This document shows, piece by piece, positions 15,698-27,956 of a stretch of 39,876 bases of DNA. The notes below the pieces were generated by a model that saw only the letters and a list, made by a program, of their open reading frames with translations, was not told the DNA's origin and did not search any database. Source of the DNA: an uncultured Bacteroidaceae bacterium (lineage in GTDB: Bacteria > Bacteroidota > Bacteroidia > Bacteroidales > Bacteroidaceae); contig CAJOCU010000019.1 of NCBI GenBank assembly GCA_905233765.1, positions 1 to 39,876 on the forward strand. The letters run 5' to 3'. The position numbers were made by a program, and so were the translations under genes. How positions within the stretch are numbered: position 1 is the first letter of the stretch; every line of letters begins with the position of its first letter.

Positions 15698-16588
15698 ATG
15701 AAAGCGTTCAAAATAGTCATTATCGCTCTTGGCCTGCTGGTGTGCTTGAACGCCAGCGCCGCCAAGAAGCCGAAGAAGTCCAAGAAGCAGGTGGTGGCCG
15801 AGAAGGTGGATACCATCCCCATGAAGGACTTCAGCTACGCCTATGGCATCACGCAGACCAACGGCCTGATGGGCTATCTCGTGCAGCGCATGGGCATCGA
15901 CACCACCTATATCGACCATTTCCTCAGCGGCTTCGACATCCCCGTGATGGACGAGGATGCCAAGCAGATGAAGGCATACATCGCCGGCAAGGAGATTCGC
16001 CAACAGGTGGAAGGACAGATTCTGGCACAGATCAACAGACAGATCAACGACAGCGTGGACCTGCTGGATAAAGCCCGTTTCATCGAGGGATTCCGTGCCG
16101 CCATCGCTGGCAACACCACCATCACGCCCGACAGCGCACAGGTTGTGTCCTCCAAGCAGATGGAGTACTACAACAAGGTGAAGATGGAGGCCAAGTACGG
16201 CAAGAATCGTGCCGATGGCGAGGCGTTCCTGCAGGCCAATGCCAAGAAGGACAGCGTCGTGACCACACCCAGCGGACTGCAGTATAAGGTCCTCACGCAG
16301 GGTACAGGCGAGACGCCGAAGGCCACCGACAAGGTGAAGGTGAACTACGAAGGTCGCCTCATCGACGGCACCGTCTTCGACAGCAGCTACAAGCGCAACC
16401 AACCTGCCACCTTCGGCTGCAACCAGGTGATCAAAGGCTGGACGGAGGCGCTCACGATGATGCCCGTAGGCTCGAAGTGGGAGGTGTATATCCCACATGA
16501 ACTTGGCTACGGCGCTCGCGAGGCCGGCAAGATACCCCCTCTCTCCACGCTCATCTTTACTGTGGAATTGCTGGAAATTGTCAAGTAA
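15698..16588 (+). CDS. FKBP-type peptidyl-prolyl isomerase, periplasmic
   Basis: The 296-residue protein has a cleavable signal peptide ending LNASA (about residue 21) and a lysine-rich linker. A helical dimerisation region (about 40-170) precedes an FKBP domain (about 190-296). Landmarks are GLQYKVLTQGTG, VKVNYEGRLIDGTVFDSS, VIKGWTEALTMMPVG and LIFTVELLEIVK. There is no lipobox, so a soluble periplasmic protein is expected, distinct from its lipid-anchored twin upstream. It is the third FKBP of the cluster and is followed by a strong terminator. Confidence 0.93.
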   Translation: MKAFKIVIIALGLLVCLNASAAKKPKKSKKQVVAEKVDTIPMKDFSYAYGITQTNGLMGYLVQRMGIDTTYIDHFLSGFDIPVMDEDAKQMKAYIAGKEIRQQVEGQILAQINRQINDSVDLLDKARFIEGFRAAIAGNTTITPDSAQVVSSKQMEYYNKVKMEAKYGKNRADGEAFLQANAKKDSVVTTPSGLQYKVLTQGTGETPKATDKVKVNYEGRLIDGTVFDSSYKRNQPATFGCNQVIKGWTEALTMMPVGSKWEVYIPHELGYGAREAGKIPPLSTLIFTVELLEIVK

Positions 16589-16610
16589 AAAACGTAAAAA
16601 TACACTCAAA

Positions 16611-16645
16611 ATGACACCAAAGTGACCCTTTGGTGTCATTTTTTT
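16611..16645 (+). terminator. Intrinsic terminator of the FKBP cluster
   Basis: A perfect 11-bp stem (16611-16621 with 16629-16639) with a 7-base loop is followed by a T-run to 16645. A/T pairs can lengthen the stem. It closes the three-gene FKBP unit. Confidence 0.9.
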
Positions 16646-16679
16646 CATAAAAAAGGATGGCCGTTGTGCAGAAAATACC

Positions 16680-16687
16680 TATCTTTG
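16680..16687 (+). promoter_or_regulatory. Promoter -7 box for the Lrp-type regulator
   Basis: TATCTTTG matches the Bacteroidetes -7 consensus and lies 31 bases before the ATG at 16719. The -33 position reads TGG rather than TTG. Confidence 0.55.
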
Positions 16688-16718
16688 CGTTACAAAATGA
16701 TATTTAAACACTCGTGTC

Positions 16719-17249
16719 ATGGAAAAAATTGATAGTCTCGACAAAAAGATTCTGGAAATCATCACGCGCAACGCGCGCATTCCTTTTAAAGAAGTCGCTG
16801 CGGAGTGTGGCGTCTCCAGAGCTGCCATTCATCAGCGTGTGCAACGGCTGGTGGACATAGGCGTCATCACGGGCTCCGGCTACGATGTCAACCCTGTCTC
16901 GCTGGGCTATAACACCTGCACCTATGTGGGCATCACCCTGGAGCGCGGCTCGATGTACAAGCACGTGGTCAACGAGTTCGAGAAGATTCCTGAGATTGTG
17001 GAATGCCACTTCACCACGGGCCCCTACACGATGCTCGTGAAACTCTATGCGCGCGACAACGCCCACCTGATGGAACTCCTCAACAACCGAATGCAGGAGA
17101 TCCCTGGCGTGATGGCCACAGAAACCCTCATCTCGCTCAAGCAGAGCATCCGCAAGTCCGTGCCCATCGGCCTCTCGGATGCAGACCTGGCCACCATCAA
17201 AGCCCTCACGGCCAAGAAGGCCGCGATGCTCGACGATATGGATGACTGA
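16719..17249 (+). CDS. Lrp/AsnC-family transcriptional regulator
   Basis: The 176-residue protein begins with the AsnC-type helix-turn-helix (LDKKILEIITRNARIPFKEVA, then GVSRAAIHQRVQRLVDIGVI, about 6-52). A RAM ligand-binding/oligomerisation domain follows (about 68-145, with FEKIPEIVECHFTTGPYTMLVKLYAR). It has a C-terminal extension (about 150-176, ending in an aspartate-rich tail) longer than E. coli AsnC. Such regulators sense amino acids and form octamers. The gene lies just upstream of a peptide-processing gene pair, which may include its targets. That link is inference from position. Confidence 0.92.
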   Translation: MEKIDSLDKKILEIITRNARIPFKEVAAECGVSRAAIHQRVQRLVDIGVITGSGYDVNPVSLGYNTCTYVGITLERGSMYKHVVNEFEKIPEIVECHFTTGPYTMLVKLYARDNAHLMELLNNRMQEIPGVMATETLISLKQSIRKSVPIGLSDADLATIKALTAKKAAMLDDMDD

Positions 17250-17258
17250 TGATATACG

Positions 17259-17306
17259 AATGAAGAGTGAAAAATGAACTCTTGAACTTTTTAAACCCTT
17301 AAACCC
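17259..17306. repeat. AT-rich junction repeats before the amidotransferase/dipeptidase gene
   Basis: The 16 bases at 17259-17274 (aatgaagagtgaaaaa) are the reverse complement of 20940-20955. They are followed by repeated (t)taaaccc units (17291-17306). The stretch contains the in-frame stop that limits how far upstream the next gene can start. Confidence 0.6.
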
Positions 17307-19043
17307 TTGATCTCTTCTTCATCTTTCGATTGGAACGCGCGCTATGATGCGCTGCACGCCACCTTCCCTGGCACGCAGCGCACCCCTGTGATAGGCATCA
17401 CGGGCAACTTCGGCGACAAAGGTTGCGAGTTGGCAGAGGGCTACTATGAGAGTGTGCTGCGAGCAGGTGCCACGCCTGTGGTGCTGCCACCCACGGAGGA
17501 CGGCGATGTGCTGTGCTCTGTCCTCGACCGCCTCGACGGCATCATCCTCTCTGGCGGCGGCGACATGAATCCGCTCTTCGTGGGCGAGGAACCCACGCCC
17601 GCACTCCACAGCATCAACCCCAAGCGCGACATGGCCGAGCTGCTGCTCATCCGCCTGGCCTACGACCGTCAGATCCCCATGCTGGGCATCTGTCGTGGCA
17701 TCCAGATGCTGGCTGCAGCCCTCGGCGGCAGCGTGTGGCAGGATATCCCCAACCCCGGCTTGAAGCACAGTCAGGACCTCGACCGTGCTTACGCCTCGCA
17801 CACGGTGAAGATAGAGAACGACTCGCTGCTCCACAGCATCATGCAGCGCGACACGCTGGCCGTGAACAGCTTCCACCACCAGGCCGTGCGCGACGCAGGC
17901 CCTCGCTTCCGCGTCTGTGCCACGTCCTCCGACGGTGTCATCGAGGCGATGGAATCGGCTGAAATGAAGAGCATCATGGGCGTGCAGTGGCACCCCGAGT
18001 GCTTCTGTCTGCGCGACGACGACACGATGATGCCCCTCTTCCGCTGGCTGAGGGACGAGGCCGCCAACTATCGTGAGGCACGACGGCTGCACAGCCGCAT
18101 CCTCACCCTCGACAGCCATTGCGACACGCCGATGTTCTTCGACCAGGACATCCATTTCGACCAGCGCGACCCCAAGCTCCTCGTGGATCTGCATAAGATG
18201 AACGAGGGAGGCCTCGACGTCAGCACCATGGTGGCCTATATCCCACAGGGACCCCTCACAGACGAAGGGCGCAAGGCAGCCACAGCCTATGCTGAGAGCC
18301 AGCTCAGCCGCGTGGAGAAGATGGTGGAGGAGAATGCGGCTGCCGTCGCACTCGCCTATACCCCCAATGACCTCTACCAGCTCAAGGACGAGGGCCGCAA
18401 GGCCATCATGCTGGGCATAGAGAACGGCTACGCCATCGGACAGGACCTCAGTCTGCTGGAGCATTTCTACAAGCGCTTCGGCATCGTCTATATGACCCTC
18501 TGCCACAACGGCAATAACGATATCTGCGGCTCGGCACGTCCGCGTGAAGGCGAGCCACACATGGGCATCACGGACTTTGGTGCCCAGGTCATCCGCGAGA
18601 TGAACCGCCTGGGCATCCTCGTGGACCTCTCCCATGCCAGCGAGCAGAGCTTCTACGATGCGCTGGCGCTGAGCCAGAAGCCCATCGTCTGCTCCCACTC
18701 CTCCTGTCGGGCCCTGTGCGACCACCCTCGTAACCTGACCGACGACCAGATGCGGGCCCTCGCCGAGAAGGACGGTGTCATGCAGATCACCTTCTACAAC
18801 GGCTTCCTTCGCACAGACGGACAGGCCTCCATCCTCGATGCTGTGGCGCACCTGAACCATGCCGTAGAGGTGATGGGCATCGAGCACGTGGGCATAGGCA
18901 CCGACTTCGACGGCGATGGTGGTGTCCCTGGCCTCGCCTCGGCTGCTGAACTCATCAACTTCACCCGTCGCCTGTTGCGCCAGCGCTACAGCGAGGCCGA
19001 CCTCCGCCTCATCTGGGGAGGCAACTGGCTGCGCTGCATATGA
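17307..19043 (+). CDS. Fusion of a PuuD-like class I glutamine-amidotransferase domain and an M19 dipeptidase
   Basis: The N-terminal part (about 22-255) is a gamma-glutamyl hydrolase/peptidase C26-type domain. Its nucleophile is Cys129 in LGICRGIQML, with His229 and Glu231 in QWHPECF and an SGGGDMNP loop. Relatives such as PuuD split gamma-glutamyl bonds. The C-terminal part (about 262-578) is an M19 (renal/membrane-type) dipeptidase with zinc ligands His271 and Asp273 (DSHCDTP), Glu372 (GIENGYAIG), His443 (LSHASE) and His464 (CSHSSCR), plus Asp533 in GTDFDG. There is no signal peptide, so it is probably cytosolic. The TTG at 17307 is the only usable start, because an in-frame stop lies at 17292 and no ATG comes early. 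Together the domains could release a gamma-glutamyl group and cleave the remaining dipeptide. Confidence 0.88.
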   Translation: MISSSSFDWNARYDALHATFPGTQRTPVIGITGNFGDKGCELAEGYYESVLRAGATPVVLPPTEDGDVLCSVLDRLDGIILSGGGDMNPLFVGEEPTPALHSINPKRDMAELLLIRLAYDRQIPMLGICRGIQMLAAALGGSVWQDIPNPGLKHSQDLDRAYASHTVKIENDSLLHSIMQRDTLAVNSFHHQAVRDAGPRFRVCATSSDGVIEAMESAEMKSIMGVQWHPECFCLRDDDTMMPLFRWLRDEAANYREARRLHSRILTLDSHCDTPMFFDQDIHFDQRDPKLLVDLHKMNEGGLDVSTMVAYIPQGPLTDEGRKAATAYAESQLSRVEKMVEENAAAVALAYTPNDLYQLKDEGRKAIMLGIENGYAIGQDLSLLEHFYKRFGIVYMTLCHNGNNDICGSARPREGEPHMGITDFGAQVIREMNRLGILVDLSHASEQSFYDALALSQKPIVCSHSSCRALCDHPRNLTDDQMRALAEKDGVMQITFYNGFLRTDGQASILDAVAHLNHAVEVMGIEHVGIGTDFDGDGGVPGLASAAELINFTRRLLRQRYSEADLRLIWGGNWLRCI

Positions 19044-19080
19044 CAGCCCCCCAACCTCTCCCGAGGGAGGGGAGTGCCTG
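19044..19080. repeat. Dispersed palindromic element, copy A (intergenic)
   Basis: Reads cctctcccgagggagggg with a flanking C-run. It is the reverse-oriented equivalent of copy B 75 bases downstream. It starts immediately after the stop of the dipeptidase gene and is the only copy found outside a gene. Confidence 0.7.
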
Positions 19081-19124
19081 CGGAATAGGAATCAAAATAG
19101 GAATCGTAACATCGTAATAACATA

Positions 19125-20144
19125 ATGTCGAACAATACTACATCGCGCCAGCTGCTCCCCTCCATAACGGGAGGGGTTTGGGGGTGGGTCTTTCTCCTTC
19201 TCATTTCCTGTGGTGGACAGACCAAGCGCAGTGACGCCCCCGACACCATCGCCCTGCAGCCAGCGCCCACCTTCGTGGCCGACTCGGCCATGGCGTATGT
19301 CGAGGCACAGTGTGCCTTTGGGCCGCGTGTGCCAGGGAGTGCAGCGCATCAGGCTTGTGGCGACTGGATCGTGAAGCAGTTCCAGGCGCAGGGCGCCGAG
19401 GTGGTCGAGTTGCGCACCACCCTGAACGGCTACGACGGAAAACCCATGCCCTGTCGCAATATCCAGGCACGCCTGAACCCTGAAGCCGTGGACCGCATCC
19501 TCATCACAGCGCACTGGGACAGCCGTGCGTGGGCCGACAACGACAGCAATCCGCAACACCACCACACCCCCGTCCTGGCTGCCAACGACGGCGCCTCGGG
19601 CGTGGCCGTGATGCTGGAGATGGCGCGTGTGATTGCGCAGAAGGGCCTCAGCTATGGCATCGACTTCGTCTGTTTCGACGTGGAAGACCAGGGAACGCCG
19701 CAGTGGGCTGAGGAGACCGAGGAGAGCTACTGGTGCCTGGGCTCGCGCTATTGGGCACAGGAGGCCTTCGCAGCTGGCTATCGTGCGCGCTATGGCGTCA
19801 ACCTGGACATGGTGGGCGGACGTGGCGCACGCTTTGCCATGGAGGGCTTTTCCAAGCAGTACGGCAAACCCATCGTGGACATGGTGTGGCATCTGGCTGT
19901 GCAGCTGGGCTACAGCAACTACTTCGTGCTGGAGGATGGCGGCTATGTCACTGACGACCACCTGCCCATCAATCGCATCCTGCACACACCCTGCATCGAC
20001 ATCATCCCCTGTGTCGCTGGTGCTTCCTCCTCCTTCGGACCCACCTGGCACACCATCAACGATACCCCAGAGAACATAGACCCGGGAGCCCTGCAGGCCG
20101 TGGGACAGACTTTGTTGCAATTGATATATAATGATAACGAATAG
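19125..20144 (+). CDS. Glutaminyl-peptide cyclotransferase (type II, M28 fold), lipoprotein
   Basis: The enzyme converts N-terminal glutamine to pyroglutamate on exported proteins. The 339-residue chain has the M28 zinc-site pattern: TAHWDSRAWADND, AANDGASG, FDVEDQG, NLDMVGG and the final TWHTINDTPENID. The overall order matches Porphyromonas and Prevotella glutaminyl cyclases more closely than aminopeptidases. The lipobox LISC (Cys29) suggests a lipoprotein. Part of the signal-peptide region (residues about 11-21, LPSITGGVWGW) is encoded by a dispersed palindromic repeat (copy B). In this phylum many exported proteins start with Q after signal cleavage, as several in this window do, so they are plausible substrates. 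Start at 19125 is the only ATG before the hydrophobic core. Confidence 0.9.
   Translation: MSNNTTSRQLLPSITGGVWGWVFLLLISCGGQTKRSDAPDTIALQPAPTFVADSAMAYVEAQCAFGPRVPGSAAHQACGDWIVKQFQAQGAEVVELRTTLNGYDGKPMPCRNIQARLNPEAVDRILITAHWDSRAWADNDSNPQHHHTPVLAANDGASGVAVMLEMARVIAQKGLSYGIDFVCFDVEDQGTPQWAEETEESYWCLGSRYWAQEAFAAGYRARYGVNLDMVGGRGARFAMEGFSKQYGKPIVDMVWHLAVQLGYSNYFVLEDGGYVTDDHLPINRILHTPCIDIIPCVAGASSSFGPTWHTINDTPENIDPGALQAVGQTLLQLIYNDNE
19154..19190. repeat. Dispersed palindromic element, copy B (inside a signal peptide)
   Basis: Reads cccctccataacgggagggg followed by a G-rich tail ending gtgggtc. It is translated in frame within the export signal of the glutaminyl cyclase and matches copies D and E closely. 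Confidence 0.75.
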
Positions 20145-20175
20145 TTCGTTTAACGTTTAGCGTTTAACGTTTAAG
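20144..20175. repeat. AT-rich junction repeat before sufE
   Basis: Units of cgtttaa/cgtttag are repeated four times. The 19 bases at 20154-20172 are identical to 11816-11834. The repeat ends 1 base before the sufE start codon. Confidence 0.7.
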
Positions 20176-20176
20176 T

Positions 20177-20623
20177 ATGAAGATGATAGACGAAATACAA
20201 GACGAGATCATCGATGAATTCGTTGATTTCGACGATTGGATGGACCGCTACCAGCTCCTCATCGACCTCGGCAACGAACAGAAACCCCTGCCCGAGAGCG
20301 CCAAGACGGAGCAGAACCTCATCGAAGGCTGCCAGAGCCGTGTGTGGCTCACGGCCGACCTCACGCCCGAAGGCCTCGTTCACTTCGAGGCAGAGAGCGA
20401 CGCCCTCATCGTCAAGGGCATCGTGACGCTCCTCATACGCGTGCTCAGCGACCACACCCCACGGGAGATCCTCGATGCCGACCTCTACTTCATCGACCGC
20501 ATCGGCCTACGCGAGCACCTCTCGCCCACGCGCAGCAACGGCCTCCTGGCCATGCTCAAGCAAATGAAAATGTATGCACTCGCTTTCAATGAATTGAAAA
20601 ATGGAAACAACCAGACAAAATAA
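20177..20623 (+). CDS. sufE: SufE-family cysteine desulfurase-activating protein
   Basis: SufE takes persulfide sulfur from the cysteine desulfurase SufS and passes it to the Fe-S scaffold. The 148-residue chain has the family features: an N-terminal helix with DWMDRYQLLIDLG, and the active-site cysteine Cys52 in LIEGCQSRVWL. A C-terminal helical part follows (LSPTRSNGLLAMLKQMKMYA). A start two codons later (20183) is also possible. No suf genes are adjacent. Instead the gene overlaps rbfA by 23 bases, so the two are translationally linked. Cytosolic. Confidence 0.92.
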   Translation: MKMIDEIQDEIIDEFVDFDDWMDRYQLLIDLGNEQKPLPESAKTEQNLIEGCQSRVWLTADLTPEGLVHFEAESDALIVKGIVTLLIRVLSDHTPREILDADLYFIDRIGLREHLSPTRSNGLLAMLKQMKMYALAFNELKNGNNQTK

Positions 20624-20939
20624 AATTGCGCGCTTGATTCAGAGGGAGTTGAGCGACATCTTCCAGCGTCAGACACAGGCCACACGAGGTGTCATCGTGA
20701 CGGTCACCACCTGCCGCATTAGCCCAGACATGAGCGTCTGTCGTGGCTACCTGAGCATCTTCCCCAGTGAACGCGCCCAGGAGATCTGCGACAACATCAA
20801 TGCCAACGTGAAACAGATCCGCTTCGAGATAGGACAGCGCATGCGCTTCCAGCTGCGCATCATCCCAGAATTCAAGTTCTTCGTGGATGACAGCCTCGAC
20901 TACGCAGAGAATATAGATAGGCTATTGAGTGAAAATTGA
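20601..20939 (+). CDS. rbfA: Ribosome-binding factor A
   Basis: The 112-residue protein has the KH-like RbfA fold: RQNKIARLIQRELSDIF at the start, VIVTVTTCRISPDMSVCRGYLS in the middle and LRIIPEFKFFVDDSLDYAENI near the end. The last segment is the family's most conserved part. It helps mature the 30S subunit (16S rRNA 5' end) and matters in the cold. The start lies inside the sufE gene (23-base overlap). It is followed after 35 bases by the FtsX-like permease. Confidence 0.93.
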   Translation: METTRQNKIARLIQRELSDIFQRQTQATRGVIVTVTTCRISPDMSVCRGYLSIFPSERAQEICDNINANVKQIRFEIGQRMRFQLRIIPEFKFFVDDSLDYAENIDRLLSEN

Positions 20940-20970
20940 TTTTTCACTCTTCATTCTTCACTCTTCATTA
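20940..20970. repeat. AT-rich direct repeat between rbfA and the permease
   Basis: Two copies of tcactcttcatt are separated by one base. The first belongs to a 16-mer that is the reverse complement of 17259-17274. They fill the gap between the two genes. No promoter is evident. Confidence 0.6.
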
Positions 20971-20974
20971 TAAA

Positions 20975-26432
<5,458 letters not shown>

Positions 26433-26449
26433 AACAAGAGAAAAATACC

Positions 26450-26480
26450 AGATAAAGCCTCCCAACCGGAGGCTTTATCT
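26450..26480. terminator. Bidirectional terminator between convergent genes
   Basis: A perfect 13-bp stem (26450-26462 with 26468-26480) has a 5-base loop. It abuts the stop codon of the minus-strand carboxypeptidase (26481) and lies 17 bases after the beta-galactosidase stop. T-rich stretches follow in both directions, ggtattttt on the minus strand being the better one. Confidence 0.8.
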
Positions 26481-27815
26481 TTACTGGCTCAATAGGATGC
26501 AGACTTGATCTTGGAGCGCTCGGCCTTGCGCCATCCGTTCCACGCCCTGGTTCATGATGGCAAAAGCAATCAAGTGGCCAGTGGAGCGTTGCGTTGTGTA
26601 TCCTACTAAGGTGCTGACGGCAGTGACAGAGCCCGTCTTGGCGCGCACATTGGCTGCTGCTTCCGTCCCTGCCATGCGCTTCTTCAGCGTGCCGTCAACA
26701 GCGGCGATGGGCATGGCCTCCAGCAGCGGGTTGAGGACACTGTCGGGGCGCGCTGCAGCATAGGCAAGCAGGTGCGTAAACGTTTCTGGAGTCTGGTAGT
26801 TGTAGAGTGACAGGCCGCTGCCGTCGGCGATGACGGACCCATCCCCTCCCGTGATGGAGGGGAGGCTTTGCAGCGAGTAGGAGCGCTCAATCACATCCTC
26901 AACAGCGCCAGCCGCTAATTTCCTGCTATAATGCTTTCCTTGCGCTCCATTACGGGAGGGGCTGGAGGTGGGTCTTAGCTGATAGAAGACAGCCTCTGCG
27001 CACAGGTTATCACTCTCTTTCATCATCGGCTGGAGTACAGCGGTGAGGGGACGGTTAATGGCTGTGAGCTCACGAGCGTTGGCCGGCGCTGTGCCATGGG
27101 TCACGCCCTTCTTGAGGGTGATGCCTGCATTCTTCAATGCCGTGCGTAAGGCCGCTGCCAGTCCTGGCTTTCCCCCTACGAGCAGGGGCGAGAGGGTGGG
27201 GTTCTCGTCGTCCCAGCACCAGCCCCAACCATATTCGTCTGAATCCTTGAACGAGGCATCGGCCACGAGATGTCCGTTGATAGTGTGTACGCCCATGGCT
27301 TTCAGTTGATTGGCTAGTTGACGAACATCGGACTGCGTGAGCAGTGGGTCCATGCATCCTTTGATGTAGAGGTCGCCCTGCAGGACCCTTCCGTTCAGCG
27401 GTGCCGTAGCCAGTAGCTTCGTGGAGAAAGGGTAGGAGGGCCCAAGCTGGTCGAGGGCAGTGATGGCTGTTACGACCTTTTCTGTGGAGGCGGGTCGCAT
27501 GCGCTGCGAGGCATTGAAAGCATACAGAACCTTCCCCGTGCTCAGGTCGATGACATGCATTCCGAGTTGTGAGATCCGAAGGAGCGTGTCCGCAGTCTGC
27601 AACAGGCTGTCAAGGCGGTAGGATAGTCGCTCCTCTGGTGTCTTTGTCTTGTTTTTTGATGTCGTACGTATATTGGTGGGCGTCGGCGTCGCCCTATCCA
27701 ACGGGGATACGGAGGTGTCGGGTTGGCGTTGGTGTGAGACGGCTTTGCGCGAAGATCCACACGATGCCATGACGACTAAGAAAACGGAGAGTGAGAAGAT
27801 GAGGGGCTGCTTCAT
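26481..27815 (-). CDS. dacB: D-alanyl-D-alanine carboxypeptidase/endopeptidase, PBP4 (DacB) type, lipoprotein
   Basis: The S13-family penicillin-binding signature is complete: SxxK as Ser110-Thr-Glu-Lys113 (MRPASTEKVV), SxN as SDN 268-270 (MKESDNLCAEAVFYQL) and KTG 393-395 (VRAKTGSVTAVSTLVGY). It trims or cuts peptidoglycan cross-links in the periplasm. The lipobox MASC (Cys19) suggests lipid anchoring, unlike E. coli PBP4. ATG at 27815 is preferred over 27830 because it starts the signal peptide cleanly. Two stretches (residues about 281-293 and 318-327) are encoded by dispersed palindromic repeats lying between the SxN and KTG motifs, probably in surface loops. It is transcribed towards the beta-galactosidase. 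Confidence 0.92.
   Translation of the reverse strand: MKQPLIFSLSVFLVVMASCGSSRKAVSHQRQPDTSVSPLDRATPTPTNIRTTSKNKTKTPEERLSYRLDSLLQTADTLLRISQLGMHVIDLSTGKVLYAFNASQRMRPASTEKVVTAITALDQLGPSYPFSTKLLATAPLNGRVLQGDLYIKGCMDPLLTQSDVRQLANQLKAMGVHTINGHLVADASFKDSDEYGWGWCWDDENPTLSPLLVGGKPGLAAALRTALKNAGITLKKGVTHGTAPANARELTAINRPLTAVLQPMMKESDNLCAEAVFYQLRPTSSPSRNGAQGKHYSRKLAAGAVEDVIERSYSLQSLPSITGGDGSVIADGSGLSLYNYQTPETFTHLLAYAAARPDSVLNPLLEAMPIAAVDGTLKKRMAGTEAAANVRAKTGSVTAVSTLVGYTTQRSTGHLIAFAIMNQGVERMAQGRALQDQVCILLSQ
26836..26872. repeat. Dispersed palindromic element, copy D (inside dacB)
   Basis: Contains cccctcccgtgatggagggg preceded by gacccat. It matches the reverse complement of copy B apart from a missing C/A-rich stretch. 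Translated in frame on the minus strand as part of SLPSITGGDG. Confidence 0.75.
26943..26976. repeat. Dispersed palindromic element, copy E (inside dacB)
   Basis: Contains ctccattacgggaggggctg and ends gtgggtctt. It is nearly identical to copy B in the same orientation. Translated in frame on the minus strand as part of RPTSSPSRNGAQ. Confidence 0.75.
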
Positions 27816-27862
27816 CGCGTTATTCTGCATAAAGAATGTGTAGTGATTTCAGAATTTGTGTG

Positions 27863-27870
27863 CAAAAGTA
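27863..27870 (-). promoter_or_regulatory. Promoter -7 box for dacB
   Basis: TACTTTTG on the minus strand, 47 bases before the ATG at 27815, matches TAnnTTTG. The -33 position is T-rich without a clean TTG. Confidence 0.5.
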
Positions 27871-27956
27871 CAAAGAAAATCCACTAAAAAGGTCAAATAT
27901 ATGGAAAAAAAAGTGTTACTTTGCACCATTATAACATATTTGTCATCCATAACGGC

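Noticed and set aside
14103..16648. Three minus-strand open frames of 219-320 residues opposite the FKBP genes
   Set aside because: They mirror one another because the FKBP genes are paralogues. Their His/Val/Leu/Ala-rich sequence has no family features.
17319..18887. 522-residue minus-strand open frame opposite the amidotransferase/dipeptidase fusion
   Set aside because: Antisense shadow of a gene with intact active sites on the plus strand, with no recognisable motif.
27921..27956. Upstream ATG of nadB as the start
   Set aside because: It falls on a probable promoter box, and the added residues precede the conserved FAD-binding strand.
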